A stretch of DNA of 64,000 bases from Curculioniphilus buchneri (GCF_964275155.1 NZ_OZ193413.1:372001-436000), one strand, 5' to 3'. Positions 10,783 through 21,993 are shown, counted from the first letter of the stretch. Translations and numbers: made by a program. Notes: generated by a model not told the origin, from the sequence alone.

Positions 10783-11265
10783 TTAAGGACATAGCCGTAT
10801 TCTAACTTCTTTAGCAAAAGGTAAAGGTAAAAAACAATTGAGATCTCCGCCATGAAGTGCCATATCTTTAACTAGCGTAGAAGAAAGAAAGGACCAACAT
10901 TCACTTGGCATCATGAATATGCTTTCTAACTCTGGCATCAAATAACGATTCATTTTTGTTAGTTGCATTTCATATTCAAAATCCGATGCAATACGCAATC
11001 CGCGGATTAAAATCGTTGCTTTTTGTCGACGAGCGAAATTAACAAGCAATTCGTTAAATCCAATTACTGTGACATTAGCTAAATGTGCAATAACTTGAGT
11101 CGATAATGCTACACGTTCAGATAAATCAAATAGAGGACATTTTCTAGTACTATCAGAAATTGCTAATATTACTTGATCGAAAAGCTTTGCAGCGCGAGTC
11201 ACTAAATCCAAATGACCATTTGTCATTGGATCAAATGTGCCAGGATAAATTGCTGTTTTTATCAT
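10783..11265 (-). CDS. coaD: phosphopantetheine adenylyltransferase
   Basis: Transfers AMP from ATP to 4'-phosphopantetheine, the fourth step of coenzyme A synthesis. It has 160 residues (E. coli 159). The nucleotidyltransferase signature YPGTFDPMTNGHLD (Thr and His of the T/HxGH motif) is at about residues 8-21; the substrate lysine aligned with E. coli Lys42 is kept in STRKCP; LIRGLR and the late WSFLSSTLVKD motif are present. The C-terminus (last 15 residues) differs from free-living relatives. Its ATG overlaps the waaE TGA stop by four bases, giving a coupled waaA-waaE-coaD transcript as in Serratia and Klebsiella. Confidence 0.96.
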   Translation of the reverse strand: MIKTAIYPGTFDPMTNGHLDLVTRAAKLFDQVILAISDSTRKCPLFDLSERVALSTQVIAHLANVTVIGFNELLVNFARRQKATILIRGLRIASDFEYEMQLTKMNRYLMPELESIFMMPSECWSFLSSTLVKDMALHGGDLNCFLPLPFAKEVRIRLCP

Positions 11266-12047
11266 ATATTTTTTCTTTTCCTAGTATAATTTAAAGACCA
11301 TAGAGTAGCATACTTATTAAAAGTATATTGAGCATTTATCATTGCAAGCAACCAACCATGTGAACCCTCTAGAAAACCAGCACGCAGTATCCAAGTGTTA
11401 ATAAATGCACCATAAGTACGACAAATAACGGCAAATAGGCTACATGTAAATCCTACTTGATCGTGCTCTTGTGCCCAGCATTTTGCATATTTCAGTTGTT
11501 TTTTCTGAAATGTTATAAAATCATAACCAGTAAAATGTTGTAAATCACCCTGTAAAGTGACAATATTGGGATGATCCACAGTACTTAATGATTCATGCAC
11601 TTGTTGAACATTATAGTGATAATGTTTTCGTTCATACAGCCGAATTACTCGATCAGGATACCATCCACCATAGCGAATAAAACGGCCCAGAAAATAATTG
11701 CATCTTAGACAGCTATACACTACTCCATCTATAATCGGCTGTTGAAGTACTTGTTGAATAGAATTACGTAATAGCGGTGTGACACGCTCATCAGCATCAA
11801 TCATCAGGATATAATCACTACAAGCAAGTGATTGAGCACGTTGACGTTGTATACCAAAACCTTGCCAGTCAGTAATTTGAAAAACTTGTGCACCCATTCG
11901 TTTAGCGATATGACATGTCTCATCATGACTTCCAGAATCTAGTACTATAATCTCATCAGCCCAATTTACTGACATTAAGCAATCTGATAGCAATGCTGCT
12001 TCGTTAAGCGTAATTAGCACAACCGATAGAGTTTTTCTCTTTGACAT
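11262..12047 (-). CDS. waaE: inner-core LPS glycosyltransferase WaaE (family 2)
   Basis: Family 2 glycosyltransferase that, in Klebsiella and Serratia, adds beta-glucose to L,D-heptose I of the LPS inner core on the cytoplasmic face. The nucleotide-binding start SVVLITLNEAALL is followed by WADEIIVLDSGS, the metal-binding DADER (about residue 85), GWYPDR and a C-terminal AGFLEGSHGWLLA.NAQYTFNKY block typical of WaaE. The chosen ATG (MSKRK) is 9 bases after GGAG; another ATG two codons upstream at 12053 overlaps the waaA stop but is only 3 bases from GGAG. It is about 261 residues long. The gene is missing from E. coli K-12, so its presence points to a Serratia/Yersinia-type ancestor. Confidence 0.92.
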   Translation of the reverse strand: MSKRKTLSVVLITLNEAALLSDCLMSVNWADEIIVLDSGSHDETCHIAKRMGAQVFQITDWQGFGIQRQRAQSLACSDYILMIDADERVTPLLRNSIQQVLQQPIIDGVVYSCLRCNYFLGRFIRYGGWYPDRVIRLYERKHYHYNVQQVHESLSTVDHPNIVTLQGDLQHFTGYDFITFQKKQLKYAKCWAQEHDQVGFTCSLFAVICRTYGAFINTWILRAGFLEGSHGWLLAMINAQYTFNKYATLWSLNYTRKRKNI

Positions 12048-12052
12048 TTTCA

Positions 12053-13324
12053 TTAACTCCGTGGCAAATAAAATTCTATTAAGTTTAGTAGGCGTTGGAG
12101 CGCACCTTTATTCTTATGTAAAACATCTACTGCATGACGGCCATAATACAAACGATAATTTTCGTCACTTAACAGAATAGAAATAGTACTTACCAACGAT
12201 GTCACATTAGTTACGGTAATTAATCCATTAGTTTCTTCTAATTTTTTACAAATATCGAGAAAATTTATAATATGTGGCCCCATTAAAATTGGAATAGCAT
12301 GTGCTGCTGCTTCTAAAGGATTATGACCACCATATTTCACTAGACTTCCTCCGATAAAGGCAAGATCGGAGATACCATACAGTAACATCAATTCACCCAT
12401 TGTATCTCCTACAACAACTTGGGTTTGTCTAGATGGAATATGACCACTACTTCGCATAATGTAACTAAAACCAGCTTCTATTGTCATTTCCTTTGCTACT
12501 GAAAAACGTTCAGGATGGCGTGGTACTAAAATAAGAAGTAAATCAGGAAAAGTTATTAAAAGCTGACGATGTGCTTGTAATAATAATATTTCTTCTCCTT
12601 TATGGGTACTACTAGCAATCCAAACACGACGATGAGATGCCCATTGGTAGCGCAGTATAGTAGCTTGCATGGCTAAGTTAGGTGTTATAGAGATGTCAAA
12701 TTTCAGATTACTTGTTACTACTAGCTGGTTTTTCTGAAGTCCTAATTCTAAAAAACGGACGCCATCGTCTTTATTTTGAGCAACAATAACTGTGATACAA
12801 CGCATAATGTCAGCGATGAAACTATTAAATATTTTATAACCAGCAGCAGAGCGAGAAGATAGGCGAGCATTGGCAATGATCAATAGAACGTGACGACGAT
12901 GTAATTCTTTAATTAAATTAGGCCATAGTTCTGTCTCCATAATAATCACAAGCTTAGGTTTTACATAGTCAAGAAAACGTCTTATAGCATCAGGAAGATC
13001 ATAGGGCATATAGACATGATGGACATCATCCTTTTCAAATTCCGATAGTACTCTTGCAGAAGCGGTAGGCGTTGTAGTAGTTATAGTAATCGGTAATATT
13101 GGATAACGGTGGCATAAAATACGCACTAATGGTATGGATGCCAACGTTTCTCCAACAGAAACTGAATGTAGCACAATGCCACCTGGTTTTACTTTTCCTT
13201 GACAAAATCCATAACGTTCCTTCCAGCGCTGTCTATAGGCAGGTATTTTTCTACTGCGCCATAATAATTTTATCCATACAAAAGGTTGTATCAAATATAT
13301 GATGATATTATAAATAATAATCAT
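12053..13324 (-). CDS. waaA: 3-deoxy-D-manno-octulosonic acid (Kdo) transferase
   Basis: Transfers two Kdo sugars from CMP-Kdo to lipid IVA, the first step of LPS core synthesis at the inner membrane. It has 423 residues (E. coli 425), with an N-terminal hydrophobic anchor (about residues 3-18). HSVSVGETLASIPLV holds the proposed catalytic Glu; METELWPNL, ANARLSSRSA, VPRHPERF, GDTMGELMLLYG and GGSLVKYGGHNPLEAAA are conserved in order. The GGT near the start is only 3-4 bases from the ATG, but there is no alternative start. It heads the waaA-waaE-coaD cluster. Intact despite the loss of the neighbouring outer-core genes. Confidence 0.96.
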   Translation of the reverse strand: MIIIYNIIIYLIQPFVWIKLLWRSRKIPAYRQRWKERYGFCQGKVKPGGIVLHSVSVGETLASIPLVRILCHRYPILPITITTTTPTASARVLSEFEKDDVHHVYMPYDLPDAIRRFLDYVKPKLVIIMETELWPNLIKELHRRHVLLIIANARLSSRSAAGYKIFNSFIADIMRCITVIVAQNKDDGVRFLELGLQKNQLVVTSNLKFDISITPNLAMQATILRYQWASHRRVWIASSTHKGEEILLLQAHRQLLITFPDLLLILVPRHPERFSVAKEMTIEAGFSYIMRSSGHIPSRQTQVVVGDTMGELMLLYGISDLAFIGGSLVKYGGHNPLEAAAHAIPILMGPHIINFLDICKKLEETNGLITVTNVTSLVSTISILLSDENYRLYYGRHAVDVLHKNKGALQRLLNLIEFYLPRS

Positions 13325-16300
13325 TACCTATTGTGACTCACAATAAATTATGTACTGCATGATTTTAAAATTCAAATGTACCATGCTCTAAATTGGTAAT
13401 CTAATATTCTTATACGAATGATAGTATTGTTTAATAATGTATCATTTGTCTGATACATTTTAATATCGGCTGCATAATGACTATATAATAACATCAGAAT
13501 GTGATAGCAAGCTTATAAAAATTTCTGTCAACGGCCTAAGTTAATAAAAAATATTTATGATATAAGCTCATTATAGCGTTTACTCATTGCATGAAATGAC
13601 TGCGATGTATGGTATTCAGACTGTTAGCATTTAATAGATCGAGATATTACCAATTCATTCCATGAATTTTTCATGATATCTGTAATGGTAAATTATTATA
13701 ATAACTTATAATCCACAGGCCATAATTTCTAGTATGGATAAAAATAGGAAAACGGATAAAACAAAAGTAAGATGAGTATGTTAGCAATATAGTATAATAT
13801 GCTAACATAGTTTGCCATACATTAATATATTTAAGACAAAAATGAAAAATTTCACCGCTATTTGATAGTAAACAAAGATTTTTATTATTTCTAATGACAC
13901 TAAGAAAGTAATTGAAATAAAAAAATACTTCAATGCTAATCGTAATTATAGGTGAAATAAAACGTTAAATCCAAGTTTGCATCGGAAGTAATAACACAAT
14001 TAATTGCTATACAGTCCTGCTCTTTTTCATAAGAAAAAAGATCCTATCAATGCATTATAAATCAAAAATTATTTATTTTCTTTTATTCTATATAATCATA
14101 TTATATCATTTCTAACCGTCGAAATTTTCTTTTTTTTGATATTATATAATAATATTATCGACTAATATAAGTTAAATTAAAATAATAAGCATATATCATA
14201 CAACGCTATTTTGATCTAATCATGTTTGAGAAATTTTTTTCCTACATAACATATCTTATCTCCCTATAAGGCTCATCGTGCTATATTCACTTGATCTAGA
14301 ATATCCGGTAGATTAATTCAATAGCTTTATGAATTAATGAATGTGAGTTAATAATATGTAAAAGATGAAAGTGTAATAATTATTTTAATATTTCTTGTAA
14401 TTGATTATATTAATCTGAAAAATGTATCTTTTATTATCACTAATCTTCCTATTAGGAATAATTTTATAACTTTACTGATACACATAAATGATGAATGAAT
14501 ATATGTACTCAAATTTATTATTGACTCGATAAAATAACAGAATCCTTTTTGATTTGAATGACACTTTGATTATAGTTTTTAATAAAAAATAAAATTGTAA
14601 GAAAAATGTTCACGAACAGGTAGTAATTATAGTAAGTTTATACTCTATTTATTACAATAAATATAAATAGTCTATATATTTTACAAATATACTACAACTG
14701 TATTAAAATTAAAAAGTATTAGCTGGTTACATAAAAATAATTAACATGATATTAGCACCAATATTATCAATAATTATCTAATATAATTTTTCAAATGTAA
14801 TATTTCAAAAAGTTGATATTATTAATTTGAATATTGCAACCGATGAAAATGATAACATTTTCTAGAAAAAATTTAAATTAATAATTTTAGATATTAATCT
14901 AATATAATATATTAAGAAATTAAGGATTACTTAATTATAGAAGAGGATATTTTTCTAGATAGAATCTATAAACTATAATTAATTTTTAGTAATAGTACTT
15001 TCTAATATTCTGAAGAAAAAATAAAATAAAGACTCTGTGTAGTTTTAATGATATCTTTAAACTTATGAATCAATAATAGTTTTTTATTAAACTGTAATTA
15101 AAAATAGATTTTTACTTCCATTGAAAAATGATAATTTAATGGGCCACAATAGATACTGTTTATTATAGTCATTTTATATGCTATAGAAAATACAACTAAA
15201 AAAAGTGTTAATTTTGTTAAAAAGAACATGAATTTTATTCATTAGTATCCTACTTTTTAAGTATGCAAAATAAATCAATATTATGAGTGCAGATAATCAT
15301 AGTAGTGAATACTGCTGTTTAAAAAAGAAAATAACAAGTTTAAATATAACCATTAGATAATAAATTCAACATTGATCTAGTATCATGTACAATTCTTTCA
15401 TTAACTACGTTAAGTTATTTGATGTTAAAATAATCCGCTAGATTAATAACATTATGTGTTTCATAAAAACGCTAGATAAGCAACGAACTGATATATATGA
15501 ACGATAAAAGATAAATACACAATATTAGAAAAAATAAATAATTCCAAAAATTGGATTATTAAAATGACTATATTATACGTAACATAAGCTAAAATGGCTA
15601 ACGATTCATTGCAGTTCAATCTTAAACTTCTAATTTGGAAGATAATTGATGATCGTATAAGGTGAAATTATCTTTTAACTTTAAAAAAAGTATAGACAGG
15701 ATGCTGAAAAGTTGTACCTACAATGTAGGTTGTTTCAAAAAAAAATATTGAAAGAAAATAAAATTTACTGATATGATTATTCATTTAGAAAAAAAACAAA
15801 AAATTTTTAGTCAAATCAAATTGCTTAGATACTTATTTTAAATAAAATTTAAATTTTTATATCCATGCTAGATGTAAAAAATTACATTTTATATAGAAAC
15901 TTTAGTTAAGTACTTTTTACATTATCTTAGATACCTCAAATTAATAAATTTGATCACATTCTTTTTACGTAGTTATAGCTGAGAGCATACAGCCATTAAA
16001 ATAATTAATAATGCGAAAAGATCTTATACGATTATATAAAAAGGTTATATAACATGTGATTCCAATACAATTGATCTTTAAAGCTAGATTTATATCTAAT
16101 ATCTTATGTTTGGAATGTAATGAAATTTTTATTTGTAAGTAGATAGTAAATTTGGTGATTATACAAAGATTTCCTCTAAAAGAGTTTAGATTATCTTGGC
16201 TAATGCTATTAAAAGTGTTATTTTATTTTTGTATCTGTATGATAGAAAATATATATGTTTTTATGGATCCATAAATAATTCAGTAAAAATTAGAATTTTT

Positions 16301-16838
16301 TTATACTAAGCATATATATTGATATATAATAATATGCTTATTTATATAATATATCATAATCATATCAACTTATATATTTAATTTGCTATTCAATAAGTTT
16401 AAATAATCAAAATTAATTAATCATATAACTTCCTATACAAACTATAATATTTCATGTTATTAATATGAAGAATAATATATCTTATATTAGATTAAATATG
16501 TAAACTTTAAATTTTAAATTTACATGTGTATCATTATTTTTTAATTAAATGATTATAACTAGATTTAGTTATCTAAATCATTTAAAAAAAATACGTTGCT
16601 TGAATACCTGATTATTCCGTTAATTTAATTTTATTTTTTATAAAATCTCTGAAAAAATACAATATTTTATCGTCTGAACCTACTTCAATTATCTAAATAT
16701 AATAAGCTATATATAATATAGCGAGTAAATTACTATTCTTAACGTCAATGAAATTTAGTTCAGTAGTGGATATAATATTAATTAGTAAGACTGAAGTAAT
16801 ATAAATAAACTACATCAATTATCAAAAGAATATTATTT
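13325..16838. other. 3.5 kb decayed LPS outer-core region between waaA and waaC
   Basis: In Serratia-type waa clusters the genes between waaA and waaC encode further core glycosyltransferases. Here no intact gene remains. A fossil of one such enzyme is recognisable at 13555-13800 and is listed separately; the other 3 kb was not resolved. A palindrome ACCTACA-A-TGTAGGT lies near 15715-15729. Confidence 0.55.
13555..13800 (-). pseudogene. remnant of a family 4 LPS-core glycosyltransferase
   Basis: On the minus strand one frame reads VLSVFLFLSILEIMACGL*VIIII, close to the family 4 glycosyltransferase sugar-nucleotide motif (ILEAMACGLPVI), with a stop where the proline is expected. About 110 bases further on, another frame ends SFHAMSKRYNELIS followed by a stop, resembling the C-terminus of such enzymes. 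Both pieces lie between waaA and waaC on the same strand, where wab-type core transferase genes stand in Serratia and Klebsiella. The match is seen by eye only and the exact gene (for example wabG or wabH) cannot be told. Confidence 0.5.
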
Positions 16839-17804
16839 TTATTTTGATGTTAAAATTGTTTGTAAAGCTTGCCATACGCTAACTGCGGTTAAATTTTTCA
16901 TATTTCCATCTTTTGCACGTAAAATCTTTTGATACCGTCCGTGAACACCAATCAAATTAGGATCAGTTGGACCATAGAGCGTCAAATTCGGGCAATTTAA
17001 AGCAGCTGCTAAGTGACTAATTCCAGTATCTACTGATACTATTGCCGTGGCACCGATCAATTGTTCTGCAATTTGCATCAGTGAATGCGATAGTAAAATT
17101 TCAACATGGCTATATCCTTGGGCTAATCTATAAGAACGCTGATATTCATCGTTTGATCCCCAAGGTAATTTAATTCGATATCCAGATTCATTAGTAAATG
17201 CTATCAATAGACGCCAATGAGATTCTGGCCAATGTTTTCGTATATGGGTTGTAGAATGTAAAAAAATTAGATAAGGATTTTTACTTATTAGTTTGGACTT
17301 AAAATAATGTGTAATAGCATAGTCGATAAGATTGTCGGAAAGTATATAGCTTAAACTGTTGGAAAAAAGCTGACGTATGCGTTTAATAGCATGCTGCTGT
17401 TTAGCTACTGTATGACGCTGATTATAAAAAAAACTCGCTAAAGGTTCACGCGCACTCTTATAATCCAAACCATGTTTTTCACCATGAACAAAAGCTACCA
17501 AGGCAGCACTTTTAATTAATCCTTGAGCATCAATGATAATTTCATATTTTTTTTTCTGCAATTGAAATGTAAAATTAAATAGTTCTTGTATTGTCTCTGT
17601 ATTAAACCAATTGTATCTCCATCGACGAAGCGCTACCGGAAATACTTGGCATACTGCAGGATGCCAAGTAGGAATTTGAGCAAAATTTTCTTCTATTACC
17701 CAATCAAAACGGATGTTTACTAGCATGTTCATGGCATCAGTCAATGCAGGAAGAGTATGCAATATGTCACCCATTGAAGATATTTTAATAATTAGAACAT
17801 TCAT
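16839..17804 (-). CDS. waaC: ADP-heptose:LPS heptosyltransferase I
   Basis: Family 9 glycosyltransferase adding the first heptose to Kdo2-lipid A. It has 321 residues (about 320 in E. coli). It starts MNVLIIKISSMGDILHTLPAL, the heptosyltransferase signature; DAQGLIKSAAL, SAREPLASFFYN, KHWPESHW, IKLPWGS and SVDTGISHLAAAL..P..TLYGPTDP follow in order. The ATG overlaps the waaF TGA by four bases, so the two heptosyltransferases are coupled. Catalytic and sugar-nucleotide regions look complete. Confidence 0.96.
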   Translation of the reverse strand: MNVLIIKISSMGDILHTLPALTDAMNMLVNIRFDWVIEENFAQIPTWHPAVCQVFPVALRRWRYNWFNTETIQELFNFTFQLQKKKYEIIIDAQGLIKSAALVAFVHGEKHGLDYKSAREPLASFFYNQRHTVAKQQHAIKRIRQLFSNSLSYILSDNLIDYAITHYFKSKLISKNPYLIFLHSTTHIRKHWPESHWRLLIAFTNESGYRIKLPWGSNDEYQRSYRLAQGYSHVEILLSHSLMQIAEQLIGATAIVSVDTGISHLAAALNCPNLTLYGPTDPNLIGVHGRYQKILRAKDGNMKNLTAVSVWQALQTILTSK

Positions 17805-18853
17805 GTTGTGTTTTTAGGTAAGAGCAGTATTGTTTCTAACTCGCTAAGAACTCGAGCAGGTTTAATAGCTATTAAACTTTGATGATATTGTTGTTGATTA
17901 ATACTTTGTCGGATTTTATAACGTCCTGTGGTTAAACGAATAACCCGCGCTTGACTAGAAAGAGGTGGAGTAAATTCTGGACTACTAGGCCCATATAACG
18001 CTACCAACGGACGATCTAACGCACTAGCTATATGCATTAGTCCTGAATCGTTACTGATAATTCCTTGACAAGCAGCAATAAGCTTCACTGCTTGTTCTAA
18101 AGTGGTTTGTCCAACTAAATTATGGCAATATCGACGTAAAGTTTTTGGTAAAGTATTATTAATTGATTCGCTAGACTTAAAATCTTTCAATGAACCAAAT
18201 AGTACGATTTGATAATTACGATAAATCAGTTCTTTGGCAAGGGTAGCGAAATGGTAGTGTGGCCAACATTTGATCAATCCACATGCTGCACCGAGACACA
18301 ATCCAATAAGTGAACGCGTACTTGAAGGAATAAAAGAACCCAAAATTTTTCTAATCTCCTGAACGTCAACTCTTATCCTAGGATAGGGTAGTGGTTTCGG
18401 TAGATCTTCAGCACTACGTATCATGTGACTATCATAAGCTAGAGCAGCGTAACGCTGTACCATCAATGGAAACGCTTGTTCATTTAATATACGAATGTCG
18501 TTTAATAAACCGTAACGCATTTCTCCACGCCAACCAATACGTCGAGGAATGTCAGAAAAAAAAGGTACAAGTGCTGATTTGAAAGAATTAGGTAAAACCA
18601 AAGCTAGCCGATAGTTATGCTTACGTAAAGCACGTCCTAATTGATAACGTTGACCTAATTTTAGAATCTTATGATCAATCGGCATCACTAAATTCTGATT
18701 AACTTCTGGCATATAATTTAGTAAAGCGCTACACCAAAGTGGTGCCATTACATCAATTTTTACATCAGGATAATGTCGTTTTAGTAAACGATATAAACTT
18801 TGAGACATCATCATATCGCCAATCCAAGATGGTCCAATCACTAATATTTTCAT
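17801..18853 (-). CDS. waaF: ADP-heptose:LPS heptosyltransferase II
   Basis: Family 9 glycosyltransferase adding the second heptose of the inner core. It has 350 residues (E. coli 348). MKILVIGPSWIGDMMMSQSL is the family start; an in-frame TTG one codon upstream is rejected in favour of the ATG. NSFKSALVPFF, GWRGEMRYGLLND, KCWPHYHFA.LAK and NDSGLMHIASAL.RPLVALYGPSSP are conserved. The gene lies 31 bases after hldD and overlaps waaC by four bases: the classic hldD-waaF-waaC operon. Confidence 0.96.
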   Translation of the reverse strand: MKILVIGPSWIGDMMMSQSLYRLLKRHYPDVKIDVMAPLWCSALLNYMPEVNQNLVMPIDHKILKLGQRYQLGRALRKHNYRLALVLPNSFKSALVPFFSDIPRRIGWRGEMRYGLLNDIRILNEQAFPLMVQRYAALAYDSHMIRSAEDLPKPLPYPRIRVDVQEIRKILGSFIPSSTRSLIGLCLGAACGLIKCWPHYHFATLAKELIYRNYQIVLFGSLKDFKSSESINNTLPKTLRRYCHNLVGQTTLEQAVKLIAACQGIISNDSGLMHIASALDRPLVALYGPSSPEFTPPLSSQARVIRLTTGRYKIRQSINQQQYHQSLIAIKPARVLSELETILLLPKNTT

Positions 18854-18884
18854 CAAGTACTGCTTCTATTATTGATAGAACATA

Positions 18885-19820
18885 TTAAGGAGAATTATTT
18901 AACCAGTTTAAATATTCAACAATTCCCGTATTAATGGTTGTAAAGGATCGATTATACCCTGAAGAACGTAGTTTATTTAAATTTGCTTGAGTATAAGTTT
19001 GATAAACTCCTTTGAGGTTTTTAGGAAATGAAATATATTCAATTGTTTCTTTTTTATGATAGTCTAGTACAGCATTTGCGATAGTTTGAAATGTTTCTGC
19101 CTGGCCAGTACCACAATTAAATATACCAGATATTTTTTTTTTCCAAAACCAGATATTAGTCGAAGCCACATCTTTAACATGAATAAAATCACGTTTAAAT
19201 TTTTTACTTCCTTTAAATAATTTTGGATTTTGTCCAGTTTGGACTTGATTATTTAAATGGAATATCATACTTGCCATATTACCTTTATGTCCTTCGTGAG
19301 GACCATATACGTTAAAATAACGTAAACCACAAATTTGCGATGAAGTTTTCGGTAGTAATATGCGTACATACTGATCAAATAAAAATTTAGAATATCCATA
19401 AATATTCAATGGATGTTCATACTTTCGATTTTCAATGAAATTTTCTATCCGATTGCCATATATGCTTGCTGAAGATGCATATAAAAAAGGTATCATTAAT
19501 TTTATACAGTAATGTACCAATATTTTAGAATATTTATAGTTGTTATACATTATATAATTGCCATCTTGCTCAGTAGTGGATGAACAGGCACCTTCATGAA
19601 ATACTGCATTAATATTATTACCAAAATTATCACCAGATACAATACAGTCCATGAAATCTTTTTTATCCATATAATCGCTAATGTTCAGGTCTACTAAATT
19701 CACATGTTTAGCACCATTTTTTAAATTATCTACAACCAAAATATCATTGTATCCGATCTGATTCAACGCAGTAATAAGATTACTGCCAATAAATCCAGCT
19801 CCGCCTGTAACTATTATCAT
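18885..19820 (-). CDS. hldD: ADP-L-glycero-D-manno-heptose 6-epimerase
   Basis: NADP-dependent short-chain dehydrogenase-type epimerase making the heptose donor used by WaaC and WaaF. It has 311 residues (E. coli 310). The Rossmann motif TGGAGFIGSN is at about residues 5-14, FHEGACSSTTE near 75, the YGYSKFLFD catalytic Tyr-Lys pair near 140-148 and the second lysine region EGHKGNMAS near 177. A ribosome-binding site AAGGA precedes the ATG. First gene of hldD-waaF-waaC. Together with waaA and waaE this gives a near complete inner core. Confidence 0.96.
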   Translation of the reverse strand: MIIVTGGAGFIGSNLITALNQIGYNDILVVDNLKNGAKHVNLVDLNISDYMDKKDFMDCIVSGDNFGNNINAVFHEGACSSTTEQDGNYIMYNNYKYSKILVHYCIKLMIPFLYASSASIYGNRIENFIENRKYEHPLNIYGYSKFLFDQYVRILLPKTSSQICGLRYFNVYGPHEGHKGNMASMIFHLNNQVQTGQNPKLFKGSKKFKRDFIHVKDVASTNIWFWKKKISGIFNCGTGQAETFQTIANAVLDYHKKETIEYISFPKNLKGVYQTYTQANLNKLRSSGYNRSFTTINTGIVEYLNWLNNSP

Positions 19821-21286
19821 AGTTTATCCTTAAAAAATAGGTGATACATAATATTACTATCCACCTAATAAATATCCTCATTGTAACACTATATTTTTAG
19901 TATAATATCATTGTCGTTAGTCAAAGAAATTTTTTCTATTCACTACATATTCTAATACACTATACATAATAGCAATGTATTTTTGTATTAATTTAAAACC
20001 AAATATTTTGATTGAAATTCATTAACTTACATGATGTCAATATAAAAATATTTGATATGAAATTAAATTCATAATTTATCCTTAAAAAGGATTATATAAC
20101 ACTAATAGGCTAATTTTTATAACTTTAGATATTAAATTATATAAATTTGATAAAAAGAATGAAAATCTTTTATGTCCAATATTTAGGTAATAAAATTATC
20201 TAGTTATAAATTTTATAGATTAAAAACATTACCATGTATGTTGTAAAATGAAATAATGTTAATAGTTTTTTAAAAAATTATTAAGTTAATTCTTATAAAT
20301 TAAATTTTTTAAATCAAAGTTAGAAGAAATAATTATTAGATAATCAAGATTCATATATTCTCCTGTGCATATTGAAAGATTGTATTTAATAATTTAATAT
20401 TATTAATATTTATACTAAAATAATATCTATTATATTTATTTCTATCGAAATTTAAATATCTTTTATATGAGATAAATAACTACTTTAAATTGCCCTTTTG
20501 ATATATAAAATTTTTTTATAAATAAAGGTCTATCTAATTATATTAGATGGACAGTGAAAGTAATATCTAGATATCTATCTATGATCTGATGGCTAATAAT
20601 ATTAATTAATATAATGTACATTACTTTTATGGAATTGATGATTATTGATTTCGTATATTAATTGAAAGAGAATAGAAAACGTTTTGTAAACATTAAGTGT
20701 ATACAATATAATAAACTTATGCACTTAGCATCTTTAACAATATTAATTATCAATTCCTACTAATAGATACTAAGCTAATAAAATATAATATTTTATTATG
20801 GAATAATTAAATCAAAATAGTAATATATATTTTATATTAATTTAATTATCACTAGTGACTTAGATAACTTTGCTAAATATGTAAATCTTCTAAAAGCGTG
20901 CTTTGGTTTTTTTAAGGCTCTATAAAAAATAAGATAATCTTTTGATATTAATTTTATAAAGATTATAGTTTGATTAAAATGACCATTATCAATATAATTG
21001 TCAATCTATGAATAAATAAACAAATATTATTCATTAATTATTAGAGTTAATAAATGACCGTTAAATACGGAATGAAATTGAAAATAATGAATTAAAAGTA
21101 TTACTACCAGTAAAAAATATTTTCATGTATACCATACATGTTTACTTTTTTAATTAAATTTAATTTTTATTAAAAAACAGTATATATAATATATTCAATA
21201 CATTTAAAATTACTGTGTGTGATTAATGTACATAGGTACATTAGTTTTATGTTGATAGATTTTATTATTTTTTTATAGTATACATA

Positions 21287-21463
21287 TTAATTAATATTAA
21301 CATGAACTGTTTGGCTTAACCTTAATTGACTATTGGTAGATAGTAAAATTGCTTTTTTATACATATTATGTATATCTCCATAAAGATGAATTGCTCCTAT
21401 CAAACGAGATAGGCGATAAGCTATTTATTGTGTGAGTTTCTCCAAAGAGAAAACATCACTCAT
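21287..21463 (-). pseudogene. unassigned gene fragment with one internal stop
   Basis: From an ATG at 21463 the minus strand reads MSDVFSLEKLTQ, a TAA, then IAYRLSRLIGAIHLYGD and about 28 more codons to a stop at 21287. G+C here is clearly above the surrounding background, as in the window's other gene fossils. I cannot match the peptide to any family, nor to serB, ytjB or radA, which lie beyond deoD in enterics. It could be a decayed gene or a chance open frame. Confidence 0.3.
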
Positions 21464-21775
21464 ACTGCATTCACATATAAATCTAATGTATACTATTTGT
21501 TAGCATACTAGAAAAATAAAAAATGTTCTTATTAGTAAGTGAACTAATTTATTGTTTTGTCTTTATCTTTTTTGTTAAAAAGTTTGTTTTTCATTAATCA
21601 GTTTACATATGTCTTGTAGTCTACGTGGCTAAAAACGGCATAATAATCAATGCGTAATAAAATGCTTCGTTTCTAATTTTAATAATTCACTAGTATTAAT
21701 AGTATATTATTGACGATCTCAAATTTTCTTGCATTAATATTAATCTTTTTGATTCATGTTAAGAATGTTACAATT

Positions 21776-21806
21776 AGATCGAATCAATGGTTCATTGATT
21801 CGATCT
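21776..21806. terminator. perfect 14-bp hairpin downstream of deoD
   Basis: AGATCGAATCAATG, a 3-base loop GTT, then the exact complement. On the plus strand it is followed by TTATTTAAT; on the minus strand, 188 bases past the deoD stop, by AATTGTAACATT. It may be a terminator for the deo transcript or a relic of one. Such a long perfect stem is unusual against the decayed background, which suggests that selection has kept it. Confidence 0.45.
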
Positions 21807-21993
21807 TTATTTAATAAAACTTACATTAATAAGTATTACATCATGCTCTGTGTTTATGAAAAAATAGAACAGATCTAAAATAATTAGAAACTAAGATATT
21901 GTAGAAAATATACAGATATGCTATCCCTCCTCGATAGCCTTAAATATAAATTACATTTATTATTTTGTTTTGAATTGAATATTTGTTCAATTA

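Larger units (their letters stand above)
19821..21993. other. 2.2 kb gene-free stretch between hldD and deoD
   Basis: A synteny junction: hldD's upstream side abuts the region downstream of deoD. No kbl or tdh trace was seen beside hldD. Two items stand out: an unassigned 58-codon frame with one internal stop (21287-21463, minus) in a patch of higher G+C, and a perfect 14-bp hairpin at 21776-21806. The rest is plain A/T-rich sequence. Confidence 0.5.
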
